This document shows, in pieces, positions 8,092-16,936 of a stretch of 64,000 nucleotides of DNA (its first letter is position 1; each line of letters starts with the position of its first letter). This DNA comes from Legionella sp. PATHC035. Its GTDB lineage: Bacteria > Pseudomonadota > Gammaproteobacteria > Legionellales > Legionellaceae. The notes under the pieces were generated by a model. The model searched no databases. It worked only from the letters and a program-made list of their open reading frames with translations, and had not been told where the DNA came from. The translations under genes and the position numbers were made by a program. The stretch lies in contig NZ_JAPHOT010000002.1 of the NCBI RefSeq assembly GCF_026191115.1, forward strand, positions 1 to 64,000. The letters run 5' to 3'.

Positions 8092-9554
8092 TTAGAGTGA
8101 TCGTCCTTGGGTAGTTTTTTTATCTTCATAATCATAAAATCAGTGTTCTTTTTTTCTAAATCAAATTGAATTAAGTCTCCGATTTTAAAATCATCCAACA
8201 CAATTTCTGGTGACACTGAAAAATTCATTTTCATTGCAGGCCAATTTAAAGTAGGTATGGCATCGTGTTGTATCGTTAAAGAATGCTTGGCTGGGTTCAC
8301 TTCTGTTATAGTCCCCAATCCCCTAATTATTGGATCAATTGATGCAGCAGATACTTGGTCACTCATGTTCTTTTTAGATGTTTGTAGCCGTTCAAGTCCA
8401 GTTTTTAAATTAGATTCTGAGTCCAGAAGAAATTGCCCGGAGATGACTACCTCCTCCCCACGCTTTAGTCCTGAGATAATTTCCACTTGATTTTCTGCTT
8501 CCATCCCTATTGTTATAGGGCGGACTTCAAATCGTCCTTGACCTAAAGCAACAATCACTCGGTCGCCTTGACTATTTCTAATTAATGCCTCAAGGGGAAT
8601 ATTGAGCACATTGGCTTTAGGTTGTGTAAGAATGACAATACTGACATACATATTAGGTTTTAACTGGCCATCCGGATTATCAAAGCGAAATCTGACTTTA
8701 ACAGTGCGGGTTGTGGGATCTAATTGCGGATAAATGTATTCTACAGCACCTTTCCATCGTTTTTGTGGAAATGCAGATATTTTTGCTGTTGCGCAATCGC
8801 CAATATGGACCCAATTGGCTTGTTCTTCAAAAATCTGGGCAATCATCCATACACTGGCCAGGTCTACAAGACTCATCATCTCTATATCGGGGGTTACTCG
8901 CATGCCTTCACGAATATTCAACTGGGCCACAATCCCCTCTTGAGGTGCATAAATGGCGACTAATTGATTGGTCTTACGCGTTGTTTTGATTTCTTGAATT
9001 TGTTGTTCAGAGATGTGTAAGGCTTGTAATTTTTTATAGGAAGCCTTGATTAAGGCAGGATTTTTACTTTCTAGGGCGATCAAGTATTCTTCTTGAGCAG
9101 TGACTAGTTGGGGAGAGTAATATTGTAATAGAAGTTGGCCTTTTTTTACTGGTTCACCCACTGTTTTAACTACCAGATTTTTTACCCAACCGTCAGCATA
9201 AGTGTGAATGTGGCCAATTTCATTCTCATTAGGCTCTACATAGCCCACGGTATCCATTGTTTTTGCCAAATCAGTTTGTACTACAGGGGCAAGTCGAATG
9301 CCTAAATTATTAATAACGGCAGGTGAGATGTGCACTGTTGCCTCATTCTGATGTTCCTCAGCATAGACAGGAGTTAACTCCATACCCATACGTGATGTTC
9401 CAGGTCCTGGGTAGTGAATGGTTGGCTCCATGGCATCAATCCAATACATGGGTTTTTTATCCTTTTGGGACACGGTGGTGTTAGTGGTCCATCGTCCAAG
9501 AACAACGCCTAGAATCAGAGTAATGAGTGCAAAAGCGATTAATTTTTTGTTCAT
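8088..9554 (-). CDS. cusB: CusB periplasmic adaptor with C-terminal CusF-like domain
   Basis: 488 aa. Membrane-fusion subunit linking CusA to the outer-membrane channel. Order: one N-terminal membrane anchor; a heavy-metal-binding-like segment (MYWIDAMEPTIHYPGPGTSR, MGMELTPVY) in which the usual Cys ligands are replaced; the lipoyl/hairpin/beta-barrel adaptor body (residues about 70-390); then residues about 405-488 resembling the copper chaperone CusF (GLGTITEVN, LNWPAMKMNF). In E. coli CusF is a separate gene; here it is fused. The Trp and two Met ligands of CusF are visible in NWPAMKMNF. Start and stop overlap neighbouring genes by 4 bp on both sides. Confidence 0.93.
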   Translation of the reverse strand: MNKKLIAFALITLILGVVLGRWTTNTTVSQKDKKPMYWIDAMEPTIHYPGPGTSRMGMELTPVYAEEHQNEATVHISPAVINNLGIRLAPVVQTDLAKTMDTVGYVEPNENEIGHIHTYADGWVKNLVVKTVGEPVKKGQLLLQYYSPQLVTAQEEYLIALESKNPALIKASYKKLQALHISEQQIQEIKTTRKTNQLVAIYAPQEGIVAQLNIREGMRVTPDIEMMSLVDLASVWMIAQIFEEQANWVHIGDCATAKISAFPQKRWKGAVEYIYPQLDPTTRTVKVRFRFDNPDGQLKPNMYVSIVILTQPKANVLNIPLEALIRNSQGDRVIVALGQGRFEVRPITIGMEAENQVEIISGLKRGEEVVISGQFLLDSESNLKTGLERLQTSKKNMSDQVSAASIDPIIRGLGTITEVNPAKHSLTIQHDAIPTLNWPAMKMNFSVSPEIVLDDFKIGDLIQFDLEKKNTDFMIMKIKKLPKDDHSK

Positions 9555-10822
9555 GTTGGCGTTCCTTCGAGATAGAGCAAAGTCGCATGAGCTTTTAAGC
9601 GATCTACTTGGAGTTGAATGTGTTCTAATTGGATGGTTAATTCACTGCTGTAGGCCCGTAAGACGGCGGTGAGTTCGAGCGTCGTATTTTGATAGGCGAG
9701 TAATGCTGCTTTGGCATTTTGTTTGGCTTCTGGAATTAATTGCGTGTTGTATAGCTGTTCGCGCTCTAAAAGGTGTTCCCAAGTAGTATATTGTACCGTA
9801 AGTGATTGGAGTAAATCGCGATAATGGATGTGTCTGTCCATTTGGGTGGCATTTAATTTATTAAGGCTTGCATTGAGTTGGCGGTCTTGGCGGTTGGCGG
9901 TAAAAAAGGGTAAATCCATAGTGACTTGAGCCGTCAGCATATCAGAGCGCGGCGTTCCATCGGGCATCCTGCCTTGTCTTAATCCATAACCTACACCCAA
10001 TAGCCATCCAGGTTTGTATTGTTCTTTAGCATAAGCAACTTCAAAAGACGTGGCTTCCACATTGGCTGCATCTGCTTCTAATACGGGATGCTTCATCAGG
10101 TGGTTTTGTAATGTCGCCATGGAAGGCAGGGCAGACCAATGGGGCATCGACAGTGCTAAGGGACGCTGGACATTATTCATGCCAATCCAGCGTCCCAGTT
10201 GTGCTTTCAACACAGCAATTTGCTGTTTATTTTGAATCATTTGATTCTTTAATCGTGATAACTCCAACTGAACTTGTATCATATCCGTTTGGTTGATCTT
10301 GCCTGTGCTGTATTGCGATTGGGTGACTTGAAGCAGCTCTTTATACAGTGATTCATTAGTTTTTATGATGCGTAGGGCTTCGGTCCAGTAAAATAATTCC
10401 AACCAAACTTCTCGTACAGTACGGACCAGTGTCAGCTTTTGTTCTTCGATTTTAACGAGCTCAGTTTTGGCTAATGCGCGCGTTTGCTGTGATTTCATTT
10501 TAAGCGATTTGCCCCGCGCAAACTGTTGCTGAAAGCCTACTTGTACCATGGTCATTTCATCTTGAGTAAAGCTGAACGTATCGGTCGGAACATTAATGGT
10601 CCCAGCAGCTAATTGGGGGTCGGGTAGTTGCCCATCTGCTATCGATTGTTGTTTAAGAGCTTGGCTATTCGCGTTTAAACGTTGCAGTTCTGGAGATTTA
10701 TTAATGGCTAGATGCTCTGCTTCAGTTAACGTCAGTGGTAGATTTTGTGCAAGCGCGAAGGATGTTCTCCAGAAGAGGTATATTATGGGTATGATTCTTA
10801 GTAGAACATCTTTTTTTTTCAT
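9551..10822 (-). CDS. cusC: CusC-type TolC-family outer-membrane channel
   Basis: 423 aa with a signal peptide ending near FALAQ and two TolC-like helical repeats (LTEAEHLAINKSPEL and a second half beginning around LPSMATLQNHLMKHP). It forms the outer-membrane exit duct for CusAB. It is first in the operon; the stop overlaps the cusB ATG. The upstream 258-bp region must hold the promoter; I could not identify a convincing CueR- or CusR-type site there, and no cusRS genes are in the window. Confidence 0.9.
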   Translation of the reverse strand: MKKKDVLLRIIPIIYLFWRTSFALAQNLPLTLTEAEHLAINKSPELQRLNANSQALKQQSIADGQLPDPQLAAGTINVPTDTFSFTQDEMTMVQVGFQQQFARGKSLKMKSQQTRALAKTELVKIEEQKLTLVRTVREVWLELFYWTEALRIIKTNESLYKELLQVTQSQYSTGKINQTDMIQVQLELSRLKNQMIQNKQQIAVLKAQLGRWIGMNNVQRPLALSMPHWSALPSMATLQNHLMKHPVLEADAANVEATSFEVAYAKEQYKPGWLLGVGYGLRQGRMPDGTPRSDMLTAQVTMDLPFFTANRQDRQLNASLNKLNATQMDRHIHYRDLLQSLTVQYTTWEHLLEREQLYNTQLIPEAKQNAKAALLAYQNTTLELTAVLRAYSSELTIQLEHIQLQVDRLKAHATLLYLEGTPT

Positions 10823-11105
10823 ATCCTGACCTTAAAGTCCCTTTACGTGTAAAATGAATGAGATGCGTAAGGATAATATTAATTCATTTTCTTCATATTA
10901 TATAACCAAGCAAAAAATTCTTGATTAGAACATTTGAATTAAAGCATCCCTAACAACTCCAGTTCTCCTTTCCCCATTTCAGTATCGGCTTTTTCTGCCC
11001 TATATGGCTTGCACCAGTACGAAACATTTCTACAATTTACGCTTGTTTACCTAATGAGGCAGATAATCTAACGGATTAAGTCATGATAAGCTACCTACTA
11101 AGATT

Positions 11106-11446
11106 CTATTTATTAATAGTATATTGACGTATGTTGTCGCAGCGCGCAACAACAAGAGGATGGTTAAGGATAGGGGTAATTGCAATAAGTGTAATTTGTT
11201 TTTTATCAGGACTATAGTACCAAAATATACGGTAAGCTGTGGAGGTATTATTTTCTCATAGGCCTCAAATACCTCTTCTCCAGAAGGACCTTGCGCATAA
11301 GAGTACTGAGGAGTATTAAGACTAGGATGTCTTCCAAAAACCCCCAATGCTTTTTTAACGGCTTTACATCGCTTATGCAGCGAATAAATTATTTCCAATT
11401 GATTTAAGTATTGATCAGATTGAGAAGTAAATAACAATTGAACCAT
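11106..11446 (-). pseudogene. RelE/ParE-like toxin gene with a 1-nt frameshift
   Basis: The in-phase frame gives VQLLFTSQSDQYLNQLE... up to GPSGEEVFEAYEK and then turns into a hydrophobic nonsense tail ending at 11081. If one A is added in the A-run read on the minus strand (T-run at 11251-11254), the protein continues NNTSTAYRIFWYYSPD and KKQITLIAITPILNHP to a stop at 11106-11108, which is the expected C-terminal half of a RelE/HigB-like mRNA interferase. So the toxin appears inactivated by a single-base loss, or the base is a sequencing error. It starts 2 bp after the antitoxin stop. Confidence 0.7.
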
Positions 11447-11448
11447 TG

Positions 11449-11619
11449 TTACTCGATTTCATCGTCAGCAAACTGAGAAAAGCCACCTCGATGAATCAGT
11501 TTTTTATTTTTGGCCTGTTCTAATCTTATGCGTACTTTACTTAGAACGGCTGTATTTTCAAAAAGCCATTTTTCTTTTGCAGGTATTTCAGCAAAAAGGC
11601 TCGAGTATAATGGTACCAT
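11449..11619 (-). CDS. Antitoxin partner of the frameshifted RelE-like toxin
   Basis: About 56 aa (MVPLYSSLFAEIPAKEKWLF then VRIRLEQAKNKKLIHRGGFSQFADDEIE). The IPAKE..LFEN..... and GDFSQ-like C-terminus fit the small antitoxins paired with RelE/ParE toxins; the fold cannot be named from sequence alone. The start could instead be GTG at 11646, adding nine residues; ATG at 11619 gives the family-like N-terminus. It is two bases upstream of the toxin, the usual antitoxin-first order. Confidence 0.6.
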   Translation of the reverse strand: MVPLYSSLFAEIPAKEKWLFENTAVLSKVRIRLEQAKNKKLIHRGGFSQFADDEIE

Positions 11620-11837
11620 TCGGTTCTTGGCGCATTGAAAAACCACTAATGCCTTTTTGAACCTAATGGAATACCCCTTTTAGAGTCTGGTGGTAGCATC
11701 TTACTAAAGTGGGAAAAATGTAATGTAGAAATGTTTATAAATAGTTCAATATATTTTGAAATTTCTATGCAGAGTCAAAGCCGCATTTGAATTGGCAACC
11801 AAGCTGAACAAGGTATATTAACAGTCGCTCCCAATCG

Positions 11838-12224
11838 TTAGAATATTTTTTGACAGAACCATTTTCCAACTAACCCAATAATAACTAGCCACAATAGTAC
11901 AATAATGAAGGCAACAATCCAGTTTTTTGGTAGTAATTCACCTTTATCAATAGAAATCTCTGCAAGCCGATTGCAGTCATTCCAAACTTCTTGAGGTATT
12001 AGTTTAATAGCTAAGTAAATTCCTAAAGGGATAATGATTAAATCATCGAGCAATCCTAAAATAGGAATGAAATCAGGAATTAAATCTATGGGGCTCAATG
12101 CATAAGTGAGAGTTATCAGTACAACTAATTTAACTTTCCAATTAACTCTGGGATCGCGTTTAAGAAAATATAATACCCAAATATATTTTTTCATTGATAC
12201 GGCAATTTTATTTGGCTTATTCAT
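11838..12224 (-). CDS. YkvA/DUF1232 membrane protein
   Basis: 128 aa with the DUF1232 signature LTYALSPIDLIPDFIPILGLLDDL in the first transmembrane hairpin and a second hydrophobic segment at the C-terminus (WIVAFIIVLLWLVIIGLVGKW). The family is widespread and of unknown function. It lies between the toxin-antitoxin pair and the PAP2 gene, all on the minus strand, with an 83-bp gap to PAP2. Confidence 0.8.
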   Translation of the reverse strand: MNKPNKIAVSMKKYIWVLYFLKRDPRVNWKVKLVVLITLTYALSPIDLIPDFIPILGLLDDLIIIPLGIYLAIKLIPQEVWNDCNRLAEISIDKGELLPKNWIVAFIIVLLWLVIIGLVGKWFCQKIF

Positions 12225-12307
12225 CTATGTCCCTGACGAGCAGTTTGGTCTTAAGCGGACCCATATTGATAACATTAGTAACATTAAAAGATTGCACCCA
12301 TTAAGCA

Positions 12308-13096
12308 TTAAATTGTTTTATGAAAACTGCCACCTATAACACCATTTTCTATTTGATATTCACTAAGCATTTTTTTATAAAAAAGTGCCATGTAAATACA
12401 ACTGACAATAAAAAATGTGAGTAGTACTACTACGATGAATTGTTTGGGATTATTTATTGCTTTAAATTTTTGATAATAGCCATATACGCCCAACAAACCA
12501 CAACTTATCCCCAACAAGAGCCCTGCTAGAATATCAGTCACCCAATGTGCATCTAACAAGAGACGAGCGAATAGTTCAGCGACAATCAATGCAGCAGCAC
12601 CAATCGCCATCAGTTTACGTTGCGAATCATGAAATGCTGGGGCAATTAAAGCATATAAAAAAATGAGATAAGCACTAATTAATGTGACATGTCCACTGGG
12701 AAATGAGAAATTTTTTAGAGCGAGCGTCATATCACCTGGACGTGGTGAAGCAACCCCAATTTTAAATAAATAAGTTGTTATTACAGCAGAAGCTACTGTA
12801 AGGAAACAATAAAAAGCAGCGCGTTGTTGCTTTTGATAAAGCAACCATAAACAGATGATCCCAAATGTTGGTATGATTACTTTCTTATCGCCCAACAAGC
12901 ATAGAAGTATGGCAATATTGTTGATTATATTATTACGTAGCGTATGGAAATAATTATAAGCTTCAATATTGAGAGAAAAACTTGATCCATGCGATTTTAT
13001 GGCTAAAGCCAATAAAATAAATCCAACCACATTAATTAGAATCAATATAAAGTGCCATGATGGTTTTCTTTTTAAAAAAATGTTTTGATCTTGCAT
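12308..13096 (-). CDS. PAP2-family membrane phosphatase
   Basis: 262 aa, six predicted membrane spans. The PAP2 phosphatase triad is present in order: K-I-G-V-A-S-P-R-P (K..RP), SFPSGH, and ARLLLDAHWVTD (R, H, D). This family removes phosphate from lipids such as undecaprenyl pyrophosphate or phosphatidic acid at the outer face of the inner membrane; the exact substrate is not visible. C-terminal extension of about 60 residues includes one more TM segment. Confidence 0.85.
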   Translation of the reverse strand: MQDQNIFLKRKPSWHFILILINVVGFILLALAIKSHGSSFSLNIEAYNYFHTLRNNIINNIAILLCLLGDKKVIIPTFGIICLWLLYQKQQRAAFYCFLTVASAVITTYLFKIGVASPRPGDMTLALKNFSFPSGHVTLISAYLIFLYALIAPAFHDSQRKLMAIGAAALIVAELFARLLLDAHWVTDILAGLLLGISCGLLGVYGYYQKFKAINNPKQFIVVVLLTFFIVSCIYMALFYKKMLSEYQIENGVIGGSFHKTI

Positions 13097-13261
13097 ATTA
13101 GCTCTCTGTAGAAAGTTATTTGATATGCTATTATTATTCTTTTACACAACATTTTCCAAGAAGAGTTTCATACAACTAGTCAAAGAAAATCTCAAGGGAA
13201 AAATTTATTCTTAGTTTGCAGATCAGGCTTGATCCAATTAATTAACTAAAAGGACTATCTA

Positions 13262-13456
13262 ATGGAGTTTCAATATATTGCAAATGTATATTGTAATGAG
13301 GAAAAAATTGCTACTCAGTCTGGCGATAACATTGAACATCTATACGTTTGGATGTTAGCACAAGTAAATGGGAATTTTGGAAATGTTCATGGTGAGATTG
13401 TTGATTATAAAACTAACGAAATTATTAAGACGTTCAACAAATCATATTTAGATTAA
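13262..13456 (+). CDS. Small conserved-looking protein of unknown function
   Basis: 64 aa, soluble, mixed composition (MEFQYIANVYCNEEKIATQS...). AAGGAC about eight bases before the ATG supports it as a real gene. It is the only plus-strand gene in this stretch, lying between the minus-strand PAP2 and enolase genes, whose 3' end it faces. No motif recognised. Confidence 0.5.
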   Translation: MEFQYIANVYCNEEKIATQSGDNIEHLYVWMLAQVNGNFGNVHGEIVDYKTNEIIKTFNKSYLD

Positions 13457-13496
13457 TGAGAATTAATCTGTAAGATTATATTTATTTGTATTACTA

Positions 13497-14786
13497 CTAC
13501 ACCTTAATGCCTAATTTAAAGGGATTTTCAAAGACAGCATCCTCCCCAAGTTGAGTTTCAATTTCCAATAAGCGATTATATTTGGCAATACGTTCTCCAC
13601 GACAAACGGATCCTGTTTTAATTTGCCCTCCACCCATTGCAACAGCAAAATCAGCAATAAAGGCATCATTAGTTTCACCTGACCGATGGGAAATAACATA
13701 ATTCCACTGTGCTTTACGGCACAGTTCAATAGCCTTAATGGTCTCGGTGACTGTTCCTATCTGATTGAGCTTGATTAAGGCCGCATTGCATGTTTTTTCT
13801 TTTATTGCGCGACTGATAAATTTAGGATTTGTAACTAAGATATCATCACCCACAATTTGTATTTTTTCTCCTAGCATGGCTGTTTGTTTTCGAAATCCAT
13901 CCCAATCATTTTCATCCAGACCATCTTCAATTGAAACGATAGGATATTGTTTAATGCATAATTTATAAAACTCATTTAGATCCGCACTTGATTTTCCATC
14001 TTGTTCTGAAGTAGAAATATAGTATTGACCCTTTTTATAAAATGAACTTGCTGCCGGATCTAAAGCAATCGCCAAATCTTTTCCTGGCGCAAAATGAGCT
14101 TTTTCAATTGCTTGAACAATCAAATTCAAAGCTTCTTCATTGTTTTTTAATTGAGGCGCAAACCCACCCTCGTCCCCAACATTAGTGCTATACCCTTTAT
14201 CATGTAAAATTTGTTTCAGACAATTAAATGTTTCGATTGAATAACGTAGACATTCAGTAAAAGTAGGTGCGCCAATTGGGACAATCATAAATTCTTGAAC
14301 ATTCAGATTATTATCCGCATGTTTACCGCCATTAATAATGTTGATCATCGGCATAGGTAACTTTGTTTGACCAATTCCGCCAAGATAAACATATAAGGGC
14401 ATATCACATGCTTTTGCAGCAGCACAAGCTATTGCTTGCGACACGCCGACTATAGCATTTGCCCCTAAAATGGATTTATTTTCGCTGCCATCTAAATTGA
14501 TCATCAGATAGTCAAGTTCAGATTGATGAGATACTGGATTCTGGCCAATAAGAACAGGAGCAATAATACGATTTATATGATCAACAGCCTTAAGTACCCC
14601 TTTTCCTTGATAGCGATGAATATCATTATCACGCAACTCAACCGCTTCGAATTTCCCTGTCGAAACACCTGATGGAACGCTCGATGTACCAACAATGCCA
14701 TTTTTTAAATAAATATGTACTTGAATAGTCGGATTGCCACGCGAATCTAAAATCTCAGAAGCGCGTACTGATTCGATGTGGGTCAT
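13497..14786 (-). CDS. eno: Enolase (phosphopyruvate hydratase), likely accessory copy
   Basis: 429 aa, normal length. Converts 2-phosphoglycerate to phosphoenolpyruvate. Catalytic and Mg-binding positions are all recognisable: GGKHADNN and QEFMIVP, GDEGGFAP (general acid Glu), DPAAS, SIEDGLDEND, VGDD, the base Lys in ALIKLNQIGT, and SHRSGETND; the C-terminal IKTGSVCRGERIAKYN is slightly variant (usually GAPCRSER). It is not next to pyrG or other usual neighbours but is the promoter-distal gene of a cluster with HAD, MFS, UspA, CPA2 and DUF190 genes, so I infer an accessory paralogue rather than the housekeeping copy. Confidence 0.9.
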   Translation of the reverse strand: MTHIESVRASEILDSRGNPTIQVHIYLKNGIVGTSSVPSGVSTGKFEAVELRDNDIHRYQGKGVLKAVDHINRIIAPVLIGQNPVSHQSELDYLMINLDGSENKSILGANAIVGVSQAIACAAAKACDMPLYVYLGGIGQTKLPMPMINIINGGKHADNNLNVQEFMIVPIGAPTFTECLRYSIETFNCLKQILHDKGYSTNVGDEGGFAPQLKNNEEALNLIVQAIEKAHFAPGKDLAIALDPAASSFYKKGQYYISTSEQDGKSSADLNEFYKLCIKQYPIVSIEDGLDENDWDGFRKQTAMLGEKIQIVGDDILVTNPKFISRAIKEKTCNAALIKLNQIGTVTETIKAIELCRKAQWNYVISHRSGETNDAFIADFAVAMGGGQIKTGSVCRGERIAKYNRLLEIETQLGEDAVFENPFKLGIKV

Positions 14787-14820
14787 TATTTTAGTATCCT
14801 TGCTAAATAATAAATTTAAA

Positions 14821-15291
14821 TCACGATCTCAATGTAGCAATTAGTCGATGAGGATGATGTAATAAATCCAGTGCTTGAAATATAGATGGCAACATAAGGT
14901 TAGCAGACATAATTGAGTCAATTGCTGCACCTTCATGACTTAGAATAACAATTCCTAACGCAGAATCCTTAAGAATATAACTATCATTTTGTCCATTTCC
15001 GATTACAACAGTCTCATTGGAATTTAATTGCTGCAAGTATTGTTGCTTAGCAATTGCTTGATTTTCTGGAGGCAAAATAGTTAGGGTACAATTGATGCCA
15101 GCAAGTTCTGTTTTAGCTGTACCAAAACTATCACCAGTAATAATATGAATTTCCAAATGCTTAGAAAGAGCGTTTAATATAGGGGTAATACCCTTTAATA
15201 ATTTTCCATCAACCGCCAACGTGCCATTATAATCAATTAAGGCATAGTTTAATTTTAGTGCGCTAAATCCTGGAATATTGATTTGTAGCAT
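14821..15291 (-). CDS. HAD-superfamily protein (soluble P-type-ATPase-like phosphatase domain)
   Basis: 156 aa. HAD motif I appears as DYNGTLAVDG, motif II as IHIITGDSFGTAK, motif III/IV as GNGQNDSYILKDSALGI. It resembles the small stand-alone HAD proteins that look like the phosphorylation domain of P-type ATPases. Substrate unknown. GAGG six bases before the ATG supports the start. It is 25 bp downstream of the MFS gene and 34 bp upstream of enolase, so most likely one transcript. Confidence 0.7.
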   Translation of the reverse strand: MLQINIPGFSALKLNYALIDYNGTLAVDGKLLKGITPILNALSKHLEIHIITGDSFGTAKTELAGINCTLTILPPENQAIAKQQYLQQLNSNETVVIGNGQNDSYILKDSALGIVILSHEGAAIDSIMSANLMLPSIFQALDLLHHPHRLIATLRS

Positions 15292-15316
15292 AGATGCCTC
15301 AAGTTACATTGTTATT

Positions 15317-16495
15317 TTATTTAAGTTGGTTCTTGACAATCCATAATAAAGGGACGGCTAACAATTGAATGAGCAAAGAAAAAATTACCAATGAAGGTAT
15401 AGAGATATCATAGAGTACTCCCATTAAAAAACTGCCCAAAAACCAAAAAATCCCAAATCCCGTATTAAATACCCCATACGCAGAACCACGTTGTTCTTTA
15501 GGTACCATATGAGCAATAATGGCACGCATTAATGATTCATGGGCACCAACACCAATACTCCATAAAATTACTCCAATTAAAGCTAGCTTAAAACTCCCTA
15601 AAAACACTAAAGGTGCAAAAAAGCTGGATACACTAGTTATTAGAATTAAAATTAAAAAACCCTTCCGATCATAATAGTGTCCCAATAGGGGTGCTGCTAT
15701 TACATTAGCTCCCATCGCAATCGAGTAAAAAACTGGAATCCACATGGGTGACAATAACGCAGTTTTTTGAAAATGATAAGCCATTAATGGAAAATCAGCA
15801 TAGCCTGCTGCGATTAATGAGGCACTTGTTAAATAGATCCAGTAAGAAGTATCCATCCCTTTTGCTTTAATGTTATCATGTTCTACCTCTAAAGACTGGG
15901 GATTAGGATAAAGCCATCGAGCAAATCCGAGTACTGTTAACGCCAAAAGTGCGGGAATTAATAAAAGTGCGAAACTTTCTTGATAACTACCTTTGAAATA
16001 CAATACCAAGGCTATAATAAGAGGGCCTAACATGGCACCGGTTTGGTCCAGCGCCTCGTGTAATCCAAATACCCACCCCATACCCATTTTTTGCCCTGCG
16101 TGGGATAACATCGCATCTCGTGAAGGTACTCGCATGGCTTTGCCCATTCGTTCAATTATCATAAGCACTGCTGCAATCCACCAGTGATCTGCGAGTGCTA
16201 ATAAAGGGACCGCCAACAAATTACAAACATAACCTAAAATGGTGATTGTCCAGTACTTACCCGTGCGATCGGCAAGATAACCAGATACGATACGTAATGC
16301 ATAGCCAACCAATTCGCCGAATCCTGATACAAATCCCACGATTGCGCCATTTGCACCTAAAATGGCTAAATAGGGTCCGGTGATACTTCGAGCACCCTCA
16401 TAGGTCATATCAGCAAATAAACTAACAACACCAATTAAAATGACGAACTTTAGTGCCGTTTTTTTTGATATATCTTCTTTTAATAAAGCGTTCAT
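15317..16495 (-). CDS. MFS transporter
   Basis: About 392 aa with 12 predicted membrane spans. I start at ATG 16495 (MNALLKEDISKKTALKFVIL), which lies eight bases past the uspA stop; the longer frame back to 16573 only adds a Cys-rich non-membrane leader overlapping uspA. The GYLADRTGKYW segment between TM2 and TM3 is the MFS signature loop, and GHYYDRKG is its counterpart in the second half. The substrate is unknown. Confidence 0.8.
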   Translation of the reverse strand: MNALLKEDISKKTALKFVILIGVVSLFADMTYEGARSITGPYLAILGANGAIVGFVSGFGELVGYALRIVSGYLADRTGKYWTITILGYVCNLLAVPLLALADHWWIAAVLMIIERMGKAMRVPSRDAMLSHAGQKMGMGWVFGLHEALDQTGAMLGPLIIALVLYFKGSYQESFALLLIPALLALTVLGFARWLYPNPQSLEVEHDNIKAKGMDTSYWIYLTSASLIAAGYADFPLMAYHFQKTALLSPMWIPVFYSIAMGANVIAAPLLGHYYDRKGFLILILITSVSSFFAPLVFLGSFKLALIGVILWSIGVGAHESLMRAIIAHMVPKEQRGSAYGVFNTGFGIFWFLGSFLMGVLYDISIPSLVIFSLLIQLLAVPLLWIVKNQLK

Positions 16496-16503
16496 AGTAT
16501 ATG

Positions 16504-16926
16504 CTATCTCACAATAGTAATGGCACAATGAGCATAGATCATTACTTGTTTTGCAACAGATCCTAATAACCATCGCTTGAAATAGGTATTGCCTCTATGT
16601 CCCATAACAATATGGTCCACCTCTTTTTCTTCAGCTACATAAATAATTTGCTCTGCCGGATGCCCACCTTTTATTTCAAAATTCAACTTTAAGGACAAAG
16701 ACGCAGTAGCCTTAGCTTGAAGTTTTTTAAATAACTCTTCATATTGTTTTTCGGCGGCCTCAACAATAGCTTCTGTTTCTTCATCTTCTGGTGGTTCAGG
16801 TATGCGGGCTACAGACAATACAGTAATCTTGGATTTAAATTTTGCAGCGAATTCAAGAGCGACATCAAAAGCCTTTTCAGCTTGCTCGGATCCATCATAA
16901 GGCACTAAAATGTGTTTCATCATCAT
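16504..16926 (-). CDS. Universal stress protein (UspA family)
   Basis: About 140 aa from the ATG at 16926 (GAGGAA upstream; two further ATGs follow directly). The Usp fold is shown by HILVPYDGSEQAEKAFDVAL and the nucleotide-binding motif GHRGNTYFKRWLLGSVAKQV (G-2x-G-9x-GS). ATP-binding Usp proteins often sense or regulate transporters. It is encoded directly after the CPA2 antiporter, whose stop it nearly overlaps, which suggests a functional link. Confidence 0.88.
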   Translation of the reverse strand: MMMKHILVPYDGSEQAEKAFDVALEFAAKFKSKITVLSVARIPEPPEDEETEAIVEAAEKQYEELFKKLQAKATASLSLKLNFEIKGGHPAEQIIYVAEEKEVDHIVMGHRGNTYFKRWLLGSVAKQVMIYAHCAITIVR

Positions 16927-16936
16927 TGGTTCCTCA

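Noticed and set aside
8711-8989. Overlapping plus-strand frames opposite cusB
   Set aside because: Antisense shadows; no starts with ribosome sites and no family pattern.
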